From Robiginitomaculum sp. (GTDB lineage: Bacteria; Pseudomonadota; Alphaproteobacteria; Caulobacterales; Maricaulaceae): a stretch of 64,000 bases of DNA. Position numbers and translations under genes: made by a program. Within the stretch, counting starts at the first letter, position 1. Each line of letters begins with the position of its first letter. A model generated the notes under the pieces. It was not told where the DNA came from. It saw nothing but the letters and a program-made list of their open reading frames with translations, and did no database searches. Location: contig NVVV01000005.1 in NCBI GenBank assembly GCA_002733495.1, positions 43,052-107,051 of the forward strand, written 5' to 3'. Positions 34,729-44,204 of this stretch are shown here, piece after piece.

Positions 34729-35376
34729 ATGAATGAGGGCGGACCCGATATGCGTGTTGTGCAGCTCATCATGGCGCTGCGTGCCGCCGGTATTGTTGAA
34801 CGGTCTGTGCTGGGCGCAATGGAGCGTGTGCCGCGCGATGCCTTTGTCACCAATGAATTTTATGAGCGGGCCTATGAAAACCGGGCGCTGCCCATTGCCT
34901 GTGGGCAAACCATATCCCAGCCCTTTGTGGTGGCGATGATGACCGAGGCCTTGTGCCTGACGCCGCGCCTGCGGGTGCTGGAAGTAGGTACGGGCTCGGG
35001 CTATCAGTGCGCCATCCTGTCGGTATTGGCGCGCCGGGTCTATACCATCGAGCGCTATCGCACCTTGATGAAAACCGCCGAAGCGCGTTTCGAGCGCCTG
35101 CGTTTGCGCAATATTGTCACCCGCCTTGGCGATGGCATGCTGGGCTGGCCCGAACAAGGTGAGTTTGATCGCATTCTTGTCACCGCCGGGACAGAGATAT
35201 GTCCGCCCGCATTGCTCTCGCAACTTTGTGAAGGGGGGTTGCTGGTGGCTCCCATTGGCCCGCCAGAGGGACAGTTTGTCACCGTTTTTCGCCGCGATGG
35301 TGATGTTTTTCATCAGCGTCAGGTGGCCCCGGTGCGCTTTGTGCCGCTGATCGCCGGGATCGCGCGTACGCTGTAG
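34729..35376 (+). CDS. pcm: Protein-L-isoaspartate O-methyltransferase, 215 aa
   Basis: Pcm repairs isoaspartyl residues in aged proteins using S-adenosylmethionine. The product shows GQTISQPFVVAMMTEAL (substrate/SAM entry), the SAM-binding motif VLEVGTGSGYQCAILS (about 83-98) and VTAGTEICPPALLSQL. Typical GT-A-P variants of motif II are present. Length is normal. It starts 11 bases after surE. Confidence 0.95.
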   Translation: MNEGGPDMRVVQLIMALRAAGIVERSVLGAMERVPRDAFVTNEFYERAYENRALPIACGQTISQPFVVAMMTEALCLTPRLRVLEVGTGSGYQCAILSVLARRVYTIERYRTLMKTAEARFERLRLRNIVTRLGDGMLGWPEQGEFDRILVTAGTEICPPALLSQLCEGGLLVAPIGPPEGQFVTVFRRDGDVFHQRQVAPVRFVPLIAGIARTL

Positions 35377-35411
35377 TGTTCCGTTAAGATTAATAAGACA
35401 TTATCAGAGGC

Positions 35412-36776
35412 ATGTTTCGCTATGCTCTGACAACAACCCTGATTTTAACGCTGGCTGCTTGCGGTACGCCGCGCGGCCCTGCGCCGGTGGAGTATCATGA
35501 TGATGCACCGCAAAGCCCACCGGCTGCATTGCTGAACAATGATGTAGTGCCTTATGCCGCGCCAACCCAGCCCGTTGAGAGTGAAGCGCTTGAACCGTTG
35601 GAGCCAGTTGTCAATCCCTCCTATAGCGCGTCCTATGACCCTTCTTATGATCCTTCTTATGCGCAAACCGGGGCACAGGCTGGCAGGGACTATGCGCGCA
35701 ATGTGTCGCGCCCTTCGGTTGATTTTCCTGATCCCCCTGTGGGAAAAGTGGCCAATGTGGCCTTTGATGCCCAAAAAGCAGCGGCGCGGAATACCGCTTC
35801 GGGGGCAGGGCAGGGCGTAAAGTCTGCGGTGAACACCGCCCGCAAGGGTACACAGTATGGACGAAAACTGGCCGATGCACATGATAAGGTTTCTAGCGAT
35901 AATCCAGCAAAGGCAAAACGTGCCATCAACGCCGGTCAGCAGTTCGGTGCGCAAACGCAAGTCATCTCCGCAAAGTCTCGCCCGGCGTCCATTAAGGTGG
36001 GTAAGGGCGATACCCTGTTTGCTCTTTCTGAGAAATACCAGATTGCATTAAAGCCGTTAATCGCAGAAAACAATCTCAAGGCGCCCTATGCTCTGAAGGT
36101 GGGGCAGACCTTGAAATTGCCCGCACCATTGCATTATCGTGTGCGTCCCGGTGATACGGTGATGGCCATTGCCCGGCGTTTTTCGCTGGATTTTAGATCC
36201 CTGGCGCTGATTAACGGCATTAACCCGCCTTATGTCTTAAAGGCCAATGACCTCTTGGTGCTGCCCTCATTAGTGCGCGGCAAGGACGGGGGCTGGAAAA
36301 GCGCGTCTATTGGTCGAAATAAGACGCCAAACAGCAAAAAAACGCCAACGATGGGGAATGGGCCGCAAACTTCGGTGCGTGCGCCGACCAAAACGTCAAC
36401 CTTTGTCTGGCCGTTAAATGGCCGGGTGGTTTCCACCTTCGGGGCCAAACCCGGCGGCACACGCAATGACGGGATTAACATTTCTGCGCCGGCAGGTACG
36501 GCGGTACGTGCCGCAGGCAGCGGCACCGTGGTCTATGCAGGCGCTGAATTAAAAAGTTTTGGCAATCTCATCCTGATCCGCCACCCCAATGGCTGGGTCA
36601 GCGCCTATGCCCATAATCGCAAGCTGTTGGTCAAAGAGGGGGCAACGGTCAAAACTGGCGACACTATCGCCGAAGTGGGGGCCACAGGCTCGGTCAGCAC
36701 ACCGCAATTGCACTTTGAAACCCGCCGGGGACGCGATCCGGTTAACCCTATGACGCATTTGCCGAGAAAAAGCTGA
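35412..36776 (+). CDS. NlpD/DipM-like lipoprotein: two LysM domains and a degenerate LytM (M23) domain, 454 aa
   Basis: The signal peptide ends in the lipobox LAAC (Cys17). A low-complexity region (about 20-180) includes the repeat DPSYDPSYDPSY. Two LysM domains follow (about 196-240, IKVGKGDTLFALSEKYQI; and about 243-287, YRVRPGDTVMAIARRF), then an M23/LytM domain (about 332-450). The zinc-ligand sites are degraded: RNDGINI replaces HxGxD and QLHFE replaces HLHFE. That is the state of amidase activators such as NlpD and EnvC rather than active hydrolases. I infer a role in septal peptidoglycan splitting. In related genomes this gene follows pcm. Confidence 0.88.
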   Translation: MFRYALTTTLILTLAACGTPRGPAPVEYHDDAPQSPPAALLNNDVVPYAAPTQPVESEALEPLEPVVNPSYSASYDPSYDPSYAQTGAQAGRDYARNVSRPSVDFPDPPVGKVANVAFDAQKAAARNTASGAGQGVKSAVNTARKGTQYGRKLADAHDKVSSDNPAKAKRAINAGQQFGAQTQVISAKSRPASIKVGKGDTLFALSEKYQIALKPLIAENNLKAPYALKVGQTLKLPAPLHYRVRPGDTVMAIARRFSLDFRSLALINGINPPYVLKANDLLVLPSLVRGKDGGWKSASIGRNKTPNSKKTPTMGNGPQTSVRAPTKTSTFVWPLNGRVVSTFGAKPGGTRNDGINISAPAGTAVRAAGSGTVVYAGAELKSFGNLILIRHPNGWVSAYAHNRKLLVKEGATVKTGDTIAEVGATGSVSTPQLHFETRRGRDPVNPMTHLPRKS

Positions 36777-36944
36777 GTGTATAAATCTTTAAAAAACAAG
36801 CGACTATACTTATTTAGTGTGCCTAAAAACAAATCGATAAAATTTTATCTATCTTTTTAAACGGGCGTTAGAGCCTGCTTGTTAATGTGCAATCAACGGC
36901 GACCAATGAAGGCGTCGAGATAAAAAACATTCGGGGTGTCTCAT

Positions 36945-37286
36945 ATGAATATTGTAAAAAAAATGGTAGTTTGCGCTGGTCTGGTAATAGCCGCAAGTTC
37001 AATGGTCGCAGTGCCTACGGCGCTTGCCGCCGACGGCGGCTTGGTCGCGAAAAAGCGCGTTGCGCCGGTTTACCCACGCGGTGCTGAGCGCCGCAAGATT
37101 GAAGGCCATGTGGTCGTCACCTATACGGTTGATACCGAGGGCAAAGTCAGCGATGTTGCTGTGGCAGAGGCGGTGCCCGAAGGTGTGTTTGATGATGCGG
37201 CCATGAGAGCGGTTTCCAGATGGAAGTACGAGCCACCGGCAAGTGTTGTTGAAGGTGCAAGAGCAAGAATTACCTTTAAGCTGTAA
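36945..37286 (+). CDS. Small periplasmic TonB C-terminal-domain protein, 113 aa
   Basis: A cleavable signal peptide (about 1-29, ending PTALAADG) precedes a complete TonB C-terminal fold: VAPVYPRGAERRKIEGHVVV, then DAAMRAVSRWKYEPP and a final strand. There is no membrane anchor or proline-rich spacer, so it cannot act as a standard energy transducer. The start ATG 36945 follows CGGGGTG; a GTG at 36936 is also in frame. The upstream 168 bases are AT-rich and likely contain the promoter, but I see no clear boxes. A strong terminator follows. Confidence 0.8.
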   Translation: MNIVKKMVVCAGLVIAASSMVAVPTALAADGGLVAKKRVAPVYPRGAERRKIEGHVVVTYTVDTEGKVSDVAVAEAVPEGVFDDAAMRAVSRWKYEPPASVVEGARARITFKL

Positions 37287-37315
37287 GAAATACAAAGATA
37301 TACATGCTTATCTGG

Positions 37316-37341
37316 CTCCCCCGCTTGCGGGGGAGCTTTTT
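37316..37341 (+). terminator. Rho-independent terminator after the TonB-C gene
   Basis: The arms GCTCCCC and GGGGAGC close a short GC-rich loop and are followed directly by TTTTT. It lies 30 bases after the stop codon. Confidence 0.85.
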
Positions 37342-37408
37342 ATTAACCAAATGCGTTCACGCTACCCTGATTAAAGACGGTAAGATACGACCGTTTTGAC
37401 ATGAACTC

Positions 37409-37415
37409 GGGGAGG
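37409..37415 (+). promoter_or_regulatory. Strong Shine-Dalgarno GGGGAGG upstream of the chemoreceptor frame
   Basis: GGGGAGG is followed five bases later by ATC (37421), in frame with the chemoreceptor, and no ATG, GTG or TTG lies at the right distance in that frame. The placement suggests initiation at ATC or an error in the sequence. Confidence 0.5.
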
Positions 37416-37462
37416 CTGTCATCAAACGCTTTGAATTTCTGCAAACTATTAGTGCCCGCTTA

Positions 37463-39466
37463 TTGCTGGCATTTGGCGCCGTTGCGGCCTTTACAATTAT
37501 TTCCGTGGGCATAGGCCTGTGGAGTAATGCCAAAACATCCGCTGTTCAAAAAGAGATCAGCAATGTCCATATGGCCAATCTGGATAATTCGCTAAAATTA
37601 TCCGTAACTGGCAGTGCGCTACTGAGCGCGGTTGCCGATCTGGAACGTGCGCTAACGATCGATGAAGAAAAAGAAGCGCTAAAGCGTGTGAACGCTCAGA
37701 ATGCGGCACTGGTTGCCCAGGTTGAAATCGTTAAAAAGCTTCAGGTTAATGGCAATGCTGTTGTTGAAAGCCTTATAGATGAGGCCAACGCCTTTCCCGA
37801 ACTGGTAACTAAACTTGATCAATTGGTGGCGGATCGTATTGAACGGCGCACACGGATCGAAGATGCGTTCGGTGCCGCGCGTTCCCTGCGACAAAGCCTG
37901 AATGCAGAACTGGAAACACAGCTGGAAACAGCTGAGGATTTTGATATAGAATCCCTATTGCGCATTTTGATGTCGGCCAATGTGGTTACCGTGACCTATG
38001 CCGAATCTATCGCCAGTAATTCCGTCAAGGAAATAGAAAAAATTGAGGAAGCCTATGCTTCCGCTGCCAGTGAAATGAAATCCAATGTGGCTATTATGGG
38101 TAGTAGTTTGTCTATGAAAGTCCGTGAAGAGGCTGGCACGTTAGTGGCGCTGGGGGCTGATGAATTCTCGATTTTTGCTGAACGCAAAACGCAATTGATC
38201 AAGGATGCTATGATCAAAGACACGGTTTTAGAGCTGGAAGGGCTGTCTGTAGCTCTGGACAAGGACGTGACGCAATTTGCCAATCAAACCCGTGAGGCAG
38301 CAGCCAAGGCCAGCAAGCGCGCCTCTGGTGCAGCGAGCATGGGGCGTATACTTCTTCTGATTATGGCCGTGGCCAGTATAGGCGCCAGTGCCGCTATTGT
38401 CTGGTTCTATGTTATTGGCAATGTTTCGCGCCGCCTGACCGGCATGAGCGCCAGCATGCGCCGCCTTGCCGAAGGCGACATGACGGTCGATGTTAACCCT
38501 GCCTCCCATGATGAAATTGGCGAAATGGGGCGTGCTTTGGCCGTGTTTAAAGAAAACATGATCAAGGCGAAAAGCTTGACCGAAGAACAACAGCGCACTG
38601 CACAAGAGCGGATCGAGCGTGCAGAAAAAATGGGGGTAATGGTCAAGGCATTTGATACAGACATCTCCAATTTGCTGCAATCCATTGGGGCCTCCATGGA
38701 TGAGCTAAATACCAGTGCGCAGGTTATGACCGAAGTTGCCGAAGGCACAGCGGGCCGTGCCAGTTCAGTGGCGTCGGCCTCTGATATGGCGGCGCAAAAT
38801 GTTCAGGCGGTGAGTGCCGCCGCCGAAGAGTTGTCTGTGACAGTGGACTCCATTTCTGAACAGGTTGGCCAATCGGCAGAGGTTGCCGCCAAGGCGGTGC
38901 GCGAAGCCGAAAAAACAACCGAGCAAATGAAGTCCCTGCAAGAGGTGTCTGCGGGTATCTCCGAGGTCACGGCGTTGATTAATGATATTGCCGAGCAAAC
39001 CAATCTTCTGGCCCTGAATGCCACGATTGAGGCGGCCCGTGCTGGTGAGGCCGGCGCTGGCTTTGCAGTTGTGGCCTCTGAGGTGAAAAGCCTGGCCTCG
39101 CAAACCGGCAAGGCAACCGAGCAAATCTCTGTTCAGATCGAGCAAATGCAATCAGCCACGACCAGTGCCGCCGATTCACTTTCCGGTATTCGGGAAATTA
39201 TTCAGGAACTGGCCGAAAGCTCTGATTCTATCTCTCATGCTCTGGGTGAACAGAGGCAGGCGACACAGGAAATTGCTTCCAGTGTGGTGCAGGCTTCGCA
39301 AGGCACAGCCGAGGTTAATCACAATATCGGCGGTCTTAGCGATTCAGCCAATGAAGTTGATAGCGTATCCTCGCAGGTGAAAATGGCGGTGGGCAGTCTG
39401 TCCGAGCAATCACAGCAATTGCGGCGCCATGTGGACACCTTCCTGGCCGAAGTGCAATCGGCCTAG
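37463..39466 (+). CDS. Methyl-accepting chemotaxis protein, 667 aa from the first standard start
   Basis: The product has an N-terminal membrane helix ([19 protein letters not shown]), a helical periplasmic sensor (about 25-285), and a second helix ([22 protein letters not shown]). A HAMP domain with [19 protein letters not shown] and a long signalling domain follow. The hairpin-tip region is [37 protein letters not shown] 37463 is the first conventional start in frame. The frame reads back to 37400 and adds [15 protein letters not shown], the usual basic lead-in of a receptor, so translation probably begins upstream, perhaps at ATC 37421. No other chemotaxis gene is nearby. Confidence 0.9.
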   Translation: MLAFGAVAAFTIISVGIGLWSNAKTSAVQKEISNVHMANLDNSLKLSVTGSALLSAVADLERALTIDEEKEALKRVNAQNAALVAQVEIVKKLQVNGNAVVESLIDEANAFPELVTKLDQLVADRIERRTRIEDAFGAARSLRQSLNAELETQLETAEDFDIESLLRILMSANVVTVTYAESIASNSVKEIEKIEEAYASAASEMKSNVAIMGSSLSMKVREEAGTLVALGADEFSIFAERKTQLIKDAMIKDTVLELEGLSVALDKDVTQFANQTREAAAKASKRASGAASMGRILLLIMAVASIGASAAIVWFYVIGNVSRRLTGMSASMRRLAEGDMTVDVNPASHDEIGEMGRALAVFKENMIKAKSLTEEQQRTAQERIERAEKMGVMVKAFDTDISNLLQSIGASMDELNTSAQVMTEVAEGTAGRASSVASASDMAAQNVQAVSAAAEELSVTVDSISEQVGQSAEVAAKAVREAEKTTEQMKSLQEVSAGISEVTALINDIAEQTNLLALNATIEAARAGEAGAGFAVVASEVKSLASQTGKATEQISVQIEQMQSATTSAADSLSGIREIIQELAESSDSISHALGEQRQATQEIASSVVQASQGTAEVNHNIGGLSDSANEVDSVSSQVKMAVGSLSEQSQQLRRHVDTFLAEVQSA

Positions 39467-39521
39467 GTCAAAAGGCACGGATTTAATGAATCGGCTTAAT
39501 GCGGTGGTGTGATTTGTAATG

Positions 39522-39548
39522 ATTACCCCCTTTGGGGTAATTGCTTTT
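39522..39548 (+). terminator. Probable terminator after the chemoreceptor gene
   Basis: The arms ATTACCCC and GGGGTAAT enclose CTTT and are followed by TGCTTTT. The hairpin lies 55 bases after the stop and before the yajC leader. Confidence 0.65.
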
Positions 39549-39643
39549 CACGCCGCCGCACCTATATTCCCTCACAACCGGGCGCATTTGCGCCGGTGCC
39601 GTATCCTGGAACATTCCGGCGCGGTATATGTAGGGGAGAACTT

Positions 39644-40000
39644 ATGACCGTATCGCCGATGATTGCTGTTATTTTTCAGGCAACAGATGCACCCAGCCCG
39701 TTTTACAGCATTGGGATGATGGTGGCACTGTTTGCCATTTTCTATTTCCTGTTGATCCGTCCACAACAAAAGCGTGCCAAAGAGCATCGCGGTATGGTTG
39801 GTGCGGTTAAACGCGGCGACCGCGTGGTAACTGGCGGCGGTCTGGTTGGCAAAGTTGCCAAGGTAACAGAAACCGAAGTGCAGATTGATCTGGCCGAGGG
39901 CGTACGCGTAACCGCCATTAAGGCGACCTTGCAAGACATCCAGTCTAAAACATCGCCTAAACCGGCCAATGACAGCGCCGCGAAGTCTAAAAAAGCCTGA
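39644..40000 (+). CDS. yajC: Preprotein translocase accessory subunit YajC, 118 aa
   Basis: YajC associates with SecDF. A single membrane helix (SIGMMVALFAIFYFLLIRPQQKR) is followed by the conserved MVGAVKRGDRVVTGGGLVGKV and a basic tail. The open frame begins at 39509, but ATG 39644 has GGGGAG eight bases upstream and gives the normal protein. A GC-rich hairpin (39577-39597) lies in the leader. It opens the yajC-secD-secF operon. Confidence 0.95.
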   Translation: MTVSPMIAVIFQATDAPSPFYSIGMMVALFAIFYFLLIRPQQKRAKEHRGMVGAVKRGDRVVTGGGLVGKVAKVTETEVQIDLAEGVRVTAIKATLQDIQSKTSPKPANDSAAKSKKA

Positions 40001-40017
40001 GTTTCGGACACATAAAC

Positions 40018-41649
40018 ATGTTGCACTTTTCCAAGCTTAAACAAGCTTTTATCTGGCTGATCGTGCTTGCAGGGTTACTCTATGCATTGCCTAATGTTTT
40101 GCCCGATAGCATTCGTGGCTCCAATGATGTGCAGGGCACCTTGCCGGGCTTTATGCCCAGCAAAACCGTAAATCTTGGCCTTGACCTGCAAGGCGGGACA
40201 CATCTGCTTTATGAGGTTGATGTGGACTCGGTAAAGCAGGCAAAGCTGGAGGCGGCTGCCGATGATGCGCGTCAGTATTTGCGCAGCGAGAAGCCACTCA
40301 TTCCAGCGACGGGCTTTCGGGTGGCGGGCGACAAGGTGAGCTTTCGCCTGGCGAGGCCCGATCAAATGGATCTGGCGCTGGAACGCTTAAAGCCGATTAA
40401 CACGGTCGATCAGGCCCTGATGCTAACGGGCAATTCCAAGCCACCTTTTATCATTGAAAGTGACCCGAAAAGCGGGCGCGTAACCTTGACCCTGACTGCA
40501 GACGCCTTGCAAAAAGAGGCCAAGGACGCCGTTGCCCGCTCCATCGAAGTGATCCGACAGCGGATTGATGAGCTGGGTACGCGTGAACCGACCATTCAAC
40601 GCAAGGGCGATAATCGTATTATTGTTGAAGTGCCAGGCAAAAGCGATCCGGAACGGATCAAGGAACTGGTTGGCCAAACGGCCAAGATGAGCTTTCATTT
40701 GCTGGACACATCGGTCACGGTGGGTGAGGCACAGGCCGGGCGTATTCCGCCTGGGGCCAAACTGGTCGAGGGTTCAAATCCGTCCGAGCCTTACGTGTTG
40801 ATCCGTCGCCGTCCGCTTGTCGATGGTGAGGATCTTGTGGATTCAAAGCCCAGCTTTAACCAGAGCGGACAGCCGGCAGTCTCCTTTCGCTTTAACGGCA
40901 AGGGCGCGCGGCGTTTTGGCAAGGCCACGGCAGAAAATGTCGGGCGGCGCTTTGCCATTGTTCTTGACAACAAGGCGATCTCTGCCCCGGTTATCAATTC
41001 TCCTATTCTGGGCGGCTCAGGCATTATTGAAGGTGGCTTCACCACCGAAAGCGCCAATGATCTGGCGATCCTGTTGCGCGCCGGGGCATTACCCGCCAAA
41101 CTGACCGTGCTTGATCAGGGTACTGTTGGCGCTGAGCTTGGGGCCGATTCTATTCGGGCCGGGGCCATTGCGCTGATTGTTGGCTTTTTGGGCGTTGTGA
41201 TCTTTATGGTGCTGGTTTATGGTATGCTCGGCTTGTTTGCTGATGCAGCACTGATTGCCAATGTGCTTTTGATGATGGGGGCCTTGTCGGCCTTGCAGGC
41301 CACACTGACCCTGCCGGGTATTGCCGGGATTATCCTGACCATCGGTATGGCGGTGGATGCCAATGTACTGATTTTCGGGCGCGTGCGCGAAGAATACCGT
41401 AATGGCAAGACGCCGATGAATGCCGTTGAAACAGGCTATACCAAGGCGCGCTCCACCATTCTTGATGCCAATATCACCACGCTGATTGCGGCGGTTCTGT
41501 TGCTGCAATTTGGCTCTGGCCCGGTTAAGGGTTTTGGGGTGACGCTGGCCATCGGGATTGTCACATCCGTGTTTACCGCCTTTGTGTTTTCACGCCTCCT
41601 GACCGCATACTGGCTTAAGAAGGCCAAGCCAAAATCCCTGCCAATCTAA
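40018..41649 (+). CDS. secD: Protein-export membrane protein SecD, 543 aa
   Basis: SecD uses the proton gradient to help pull proteins out of SecYEG. It has the first helix (LIVLAGLLYALPNVL), the signature LGLDLQGGTHLLYEVD and the P1 periplasmic domain with IRQRIDELGTREPTIQ. Five C-terminal helices contain GTVGAELGADSIRAGAIAL and DANVLIFGRVREEYRNG. Length is within the family range. It starts 17 bases after yajC. Confidence 0.96.
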   Translation: MLHFSKLKQAFIWLIVLAGLLYALPNVLPDSIRGSNDVQGTLPGFMPSKTVNLGLDLQGGTHLLYEVDVDSVKQAKLEAAADDARQYLRSEKPLIPATGFRVAGDKVSFRLARPDQMDLALERLKPINTVDQALMLTGNSKPPFIIESDPKSGRVTLTLTADALQKEAKDAVARSIEVIRQRIDELGTREPTIQRKGDNRIIVEVPGKSDPERIKELVGQTAKMSFHLLDTSVTVGEAQAGRIPPGAKLVEGSNPSEPYVLIRRRPLVDGEDLVDSKPSFNQSGQPAVSFRFNGKGARRFGKATAENVGRRFAIVLDNKAISAPVINSPILGGSGIIEGGFTTESANDLAILLRAGALPAKLTVLDQGTVGAELGADSIRAGAIALIVGFLGVVIFMVLVYGMLGLFADAALIANVLLMMGALSALQATLTLPGIAGIILTIGMAVDANVLIFGRVREEYRNGKTPMNAVETGYTKARSTILDANITTLIAAVLLLQFGSGPVKGFGVTLAIGIVTSVFTAFVFSRLLTAYWLKKAKPKSLPI

Positions 41650-41668
41650 GGATCAAGGAACTCTTGTC

Positions 41669-42601
41669 ATGGCGTTTGCCCTGTCCCAATACATACCGCT
41701 TGGAACAAAGATTAGATTTGTTCAGCAACGCTTTATTGCTTTTTCCCTGTCGGGTTTAGCGGTTGCGGTGTCCATTGCCGCTTTTTTGATACTGGGTTTG
41801 AATTTTGGAATCGACTTTCGTGGCGGCTCTCAAATCCAGATCGCGACACAAGGCCCGGCAGACCTGACAAGGATCCGTAGCGTGGTCTCGGATCTGGAAC
41901 TAGGGGATGTTCAGGTTCAGAACTTTGGCAGCGATTCCATTGTGCGTATCCGTATAGAGCGTCAGGCCGGGGAAGGGATCGAAGGGGCCAATGCCCAGCA
42001 ATCGGCTATTGCCATCGTGAAAAAAGCACTGGATGCTAATTTTGAAGGGATTACGTACCGGGCGACCTCGGTCATCAGCCCTAAAGTGTCCGGAGAGTTG
42101 GTCAATGCCGGAATTTTTGCGGTTGGTGGTGCGCTCTTCTTTATGCTCATTTACATCTGGTTTCGCTTTGAATGGCAGTTTTCGGTGGGAGCTGTGGTGG
42201 CGCTGGCCCATGATGTAATTCTCACCATTGGTATGTTTTCCATCTCGCGGTTGGAATTTAATCTCTCTATCATTGCCGCCATTCTGACCATTGTTGGCTA
42301 TTCCATGAATGACACCGTGGTGGTGTATGACCGGATCCGGGAAAATTTACGTAAATACAAGCGCATGCCGCTTATGGATGTGCTCAACCAGTCGATCAAC
42401 GAAACCCTGTCACGAACGACCATTACCTCTCTGACCACCTTGCTGGCGCTCTTTGCGCTGTTCTTTTTGGGTGGGGAAGTGTTGCGCGGGTTTTCGTTTG
42501 CCATGATTTGGGGTGTGGTGGTTGGCACCTATTCCTCAATCTTTGTTGCTGCGCCGATTCTGTTAGTGTTGGGCGTTAATCGCGGTGAATTTGAAGAGTA
42601 A
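41669..42601 (+). CDS. secF: Protein-export membrane protein SecF, 310 aa
   Basis: SecF is the partner of SecD. The N-terminal helix is followed by GLNFGIDFRGGSQIQI, the periplasmic domain, and five helices with SPKVSGELVNAGIFAVGGAL, TIVGYSMNDTVVVYDRIREN and NETLSRTTITSLTTLLALFAL. Length is normal. The gap to secD is 19 bases with GGATCAAGGA as the likely ribosome binding site. Confidence 0.96.
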   Translation: MAFALSQYIPLGTKIRFVQQRFIAFSLSGLAVAVSIAAFLILGLNFGIDFRGGSQIQIATQGPADLTRIRSVVSDLELGDVQVQNFGSDSIVRIRIERQAGEGIEGANAQQSAIAIVKKALDANFEGITYRATSVISPKVSGELVNAGIFAVGGALFFMLIYIWFRFEWQFSVGAVVALAHDVILTIGMFSISRLEFNLSIIAAILTIVGYSMNDTVVVYDRIRENLRKYKRMPLMDVLNQSINETLSRTTITSLTTLLALFALFFLGGEVLRGFSFAMIWGVVVGTYSSIFVAAPILLVLGVNRGEFEE

Positions 42602-42629
42602 ATAATTTGCATTTACCGCTTGCGGCGGA

Positions 42630-42660
42630 TTGACGCGCCCCCCCTGTCATGCGCCATAAT
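42630..42660 (+). promoter_or_regulatory. Possible sigma-70 promoter before the PuuD-like gene
   Basis: TTGACG (42630-42635) and CATAAT (42655-42660) are spaced by 19 bases, ending 29 bases before the start codon. The spacing is slightly long and the -10 box imperfect. Confidence 0.4.
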
Positions 42661-42689
42661 AGGCCATCATAGATTTTCAGGGGGCCAAA

Positions 42690-43301
42690 ATGGCTGGTAT
42701 ACTCTCTAACCTTCGTTCGACAATTATCGTCTCTCTCATCCTCGCCTTATTGATGTACGCACTTTATTACGTTCTCGCAGGCGGGGAATATAATGGCGGT
42801 CTGGTCGCTATTGCCTTTTTGCGCTGGCTGCATGTGGCCTCCGGGGTCATGTGGATTGGCTTGCTCTGGTATTTCAATTTTGTGCAAATTCCCAATATGG
42901 CCAAAATTCCTGACGAACAGAAACCTGCCATTGGCAAAGTCATTGCGCCGGCGGCGTTGTTCTGGTTTCGCTGGGGCGCAGCGGCGACCCTGATCACGGG
43001 GCTGGCGCTTGCTGGCCACCGTGGGTATCTGATGGAAACTTTGACCATTGGGGCCATGGACGGCTTTGCCAATGCACAGCACGTCTTTTTGGGCCTTGGC
43101 ATGTGGATGGGCATTATCATGGCGTTTAACGTCTGGGTGATTATCTGGCCTAACCAGAAAATTGCTCTGGGTCTGGTTGATGCCCCAGCCGAAGCCAAGC
43201 CGGCGGCGGCCCGCACCGCCATGTTGTACTCACGTACCAACACGCTGTTGTCTCTGCCCATGCTGGTGGCGATGGCCGGATCACAAACGCTTTTTGGATA
43301 A
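42690..43301 (+). CDS. PuuD-type (urate hydroxylase N-terminal) membrane protein, 203 aa
   Basis: The product has about five membrane helices and conserved histidine-containing segments (LRWLHVASGVMWIGLLWYFN; NAQHVFLGLGMWMG; NVWVIIWPNQ). These resemble the membrane domain of the PuuD family of bacterial urate hydroxylases. Full-length PuuD carries an extra C-terminal cytochrome c domain; here the protein stops at 203 residues without a CxxCH motif. No purine-catabolism genes are nearby, so urate oxidation is doubtful. It stands alone between a promoter-like sequence and a strong terminator. Confidence 0.75.
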   Translation: MAGILSNLRSTIIVSLILALLMYALYYVLAGGEYNGGLVAIAFLRWLHVASGVMWIGLLWYFNFVQIPNMAKIPDEQKPAIGKVIAPAALFWFRWGAAATLITGLALAGHRGYLMETLTIGAMDGFANAQHVFLGLGMWMGIIMAFNVWVIIWPNQKIALGLVDAPAEAKPAAARTAMLYSRTNTLLSLPMLVAMAGSQTLFG

Positions 43302-43326
43302 GGCCAGGCATATAGCCTTAAGAGAA

Positions 43327-43356
43327 AACCCGGCGTTTTGCGCCGGGTTTTTTATT
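43327..43356. terminator. Bidirectional rho-independent terminator
   Basis: The arms AACCCGGCG and CGCCGGGTT are followed by TTTTT on the forward side, and a run of A residues precedes them (T on the reverse strand). It sits between the convergent PuuD-like and dioxygenase genes and can serve both. Confidence 0.85.
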
Positions 43357-43376
43357 GGCTGAAATGAATATATTGT

Positions 43377-44204
43377 CTAAACGGCCTCACCATTTTTGAG
43401 GATATGAAAATTGTTATCAGCATCAGTCAGGGCCTCGCTGTGGCCATCATCATAAACACGCGCCGCGTCATCCGACATATACTGTATGATATAGGCCTTG
43501 CGCGTATCATTGGTCAGGTTGGGGCCAGTCATATGTGGGGTGAGTGAGGAGAAAATCACCATGTCGCCCGCTTTGGCAGGGGTACAGATGGCCCTGTCCA
43601 CAATGCTGTCGTGATCCAGGCCGGAGATCACCAGGCCTTCTTTGCTCTGGTCATGGGCAAACGTGCCATTGCGATGCAGACCCGGCAGTATCCATGGGCA
43701 GCCATTAGAGGCATCGGCATCGGTTAACGCCAGCCAGCAGGTCACATAATCCTGTGGCTCTGTATAGGTATAGCCATTGTCCTGATGCCAGGCAAAATCA
43801 GCAACGTGACGGGGTTTTTTATAGACTGCCTGATCCCAATAGAGGCGCACATCGGGGCCAATCAGATCATGCATAAGATCGCGCATCAGGGTGTTCTTGG
43901 TAAAGGTCTTTAAAATAGGGTTTTGCGCCGCTATGTTGCAGGCAAAGGTTATCTGGTTCGTAGCAAAGGTAATAGCCTCGCCACCTTCAAAGCTAAGGAC
44001 GGTTTTAACTTCGCGCTCCTCTAACTCATCAATGGCCTCTATGAGGATAGCCAGTTCATCGGCCTGCACCGCGCCGGACACAAGCGTGTATCCCTTTTCA
44101 TTGAAATTTTGTACGTGCTCCGTACTGAGCCGCCGCAAGTTTTCCGTTGGGCGTGCCCGCCAGGTAAACCCGGAGTTTAGCTTATGACTTGGCGGCAATA
44201 TCAT
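43377..44204 (-). CDS. Phytanoyl-CoA dioxygenase (PhyH) family protein, 275 aa
   Basis: This is a non-haem Fe(II)/2-oxoglutarate dioxygenase-type protein. The HxD iron motif lies in [15 protein letters not shown], the distal histidine in [11 protein letters not shown], and a later Arg ([11 protein letters not shown]) could bind 2-oxoglutarate. The N-terminus [18 protein letters not shown] is typical of PhyH. The substrate is unknown; relatives hydroxylate small molecules. The ATG at 44204 gives a 23-base overlap with trmFO; the frame continues to 44243. It may be co-transcribed with trmFO. Confidence 0.8.
   Translation of the reverse strand: MILPPSHKLNSGFTWRARPTENLRRLSTEHVQNFNEKGYTLVSGAVQADELAILIEAIDELEEREVKTVLSFEGGEAITFATNQITFACNIAAQNPILKTFTKNTLMRDLMHDLIGPDVRLYWDQAVYKKPRHVADFAWHQDNGYTYTEPQDYVTCWLALTDADASNGCPWILPGLHRNGTFAHDQSKEGLVISGLDHDSIVDRAICTPAKAGDMVIFSSLTPHMTGPNLTNDTRKAYIIQYMSDDAARVYDDGHSEALTDADNNFHILKNGEAV

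Noticed and set aside
37401..37462. ATG 37401 as the chemoreceptor start
   Set aside because: It is out of frame with the receptor by two bases and its translation does not look like a receptor N-terminus.
39509..39643. Upstream extension of yajC
   Set aside because: The region holds a terminator and leader hairpin; ATG 39644 has a strong ribosome binding site and gives the standard protein.
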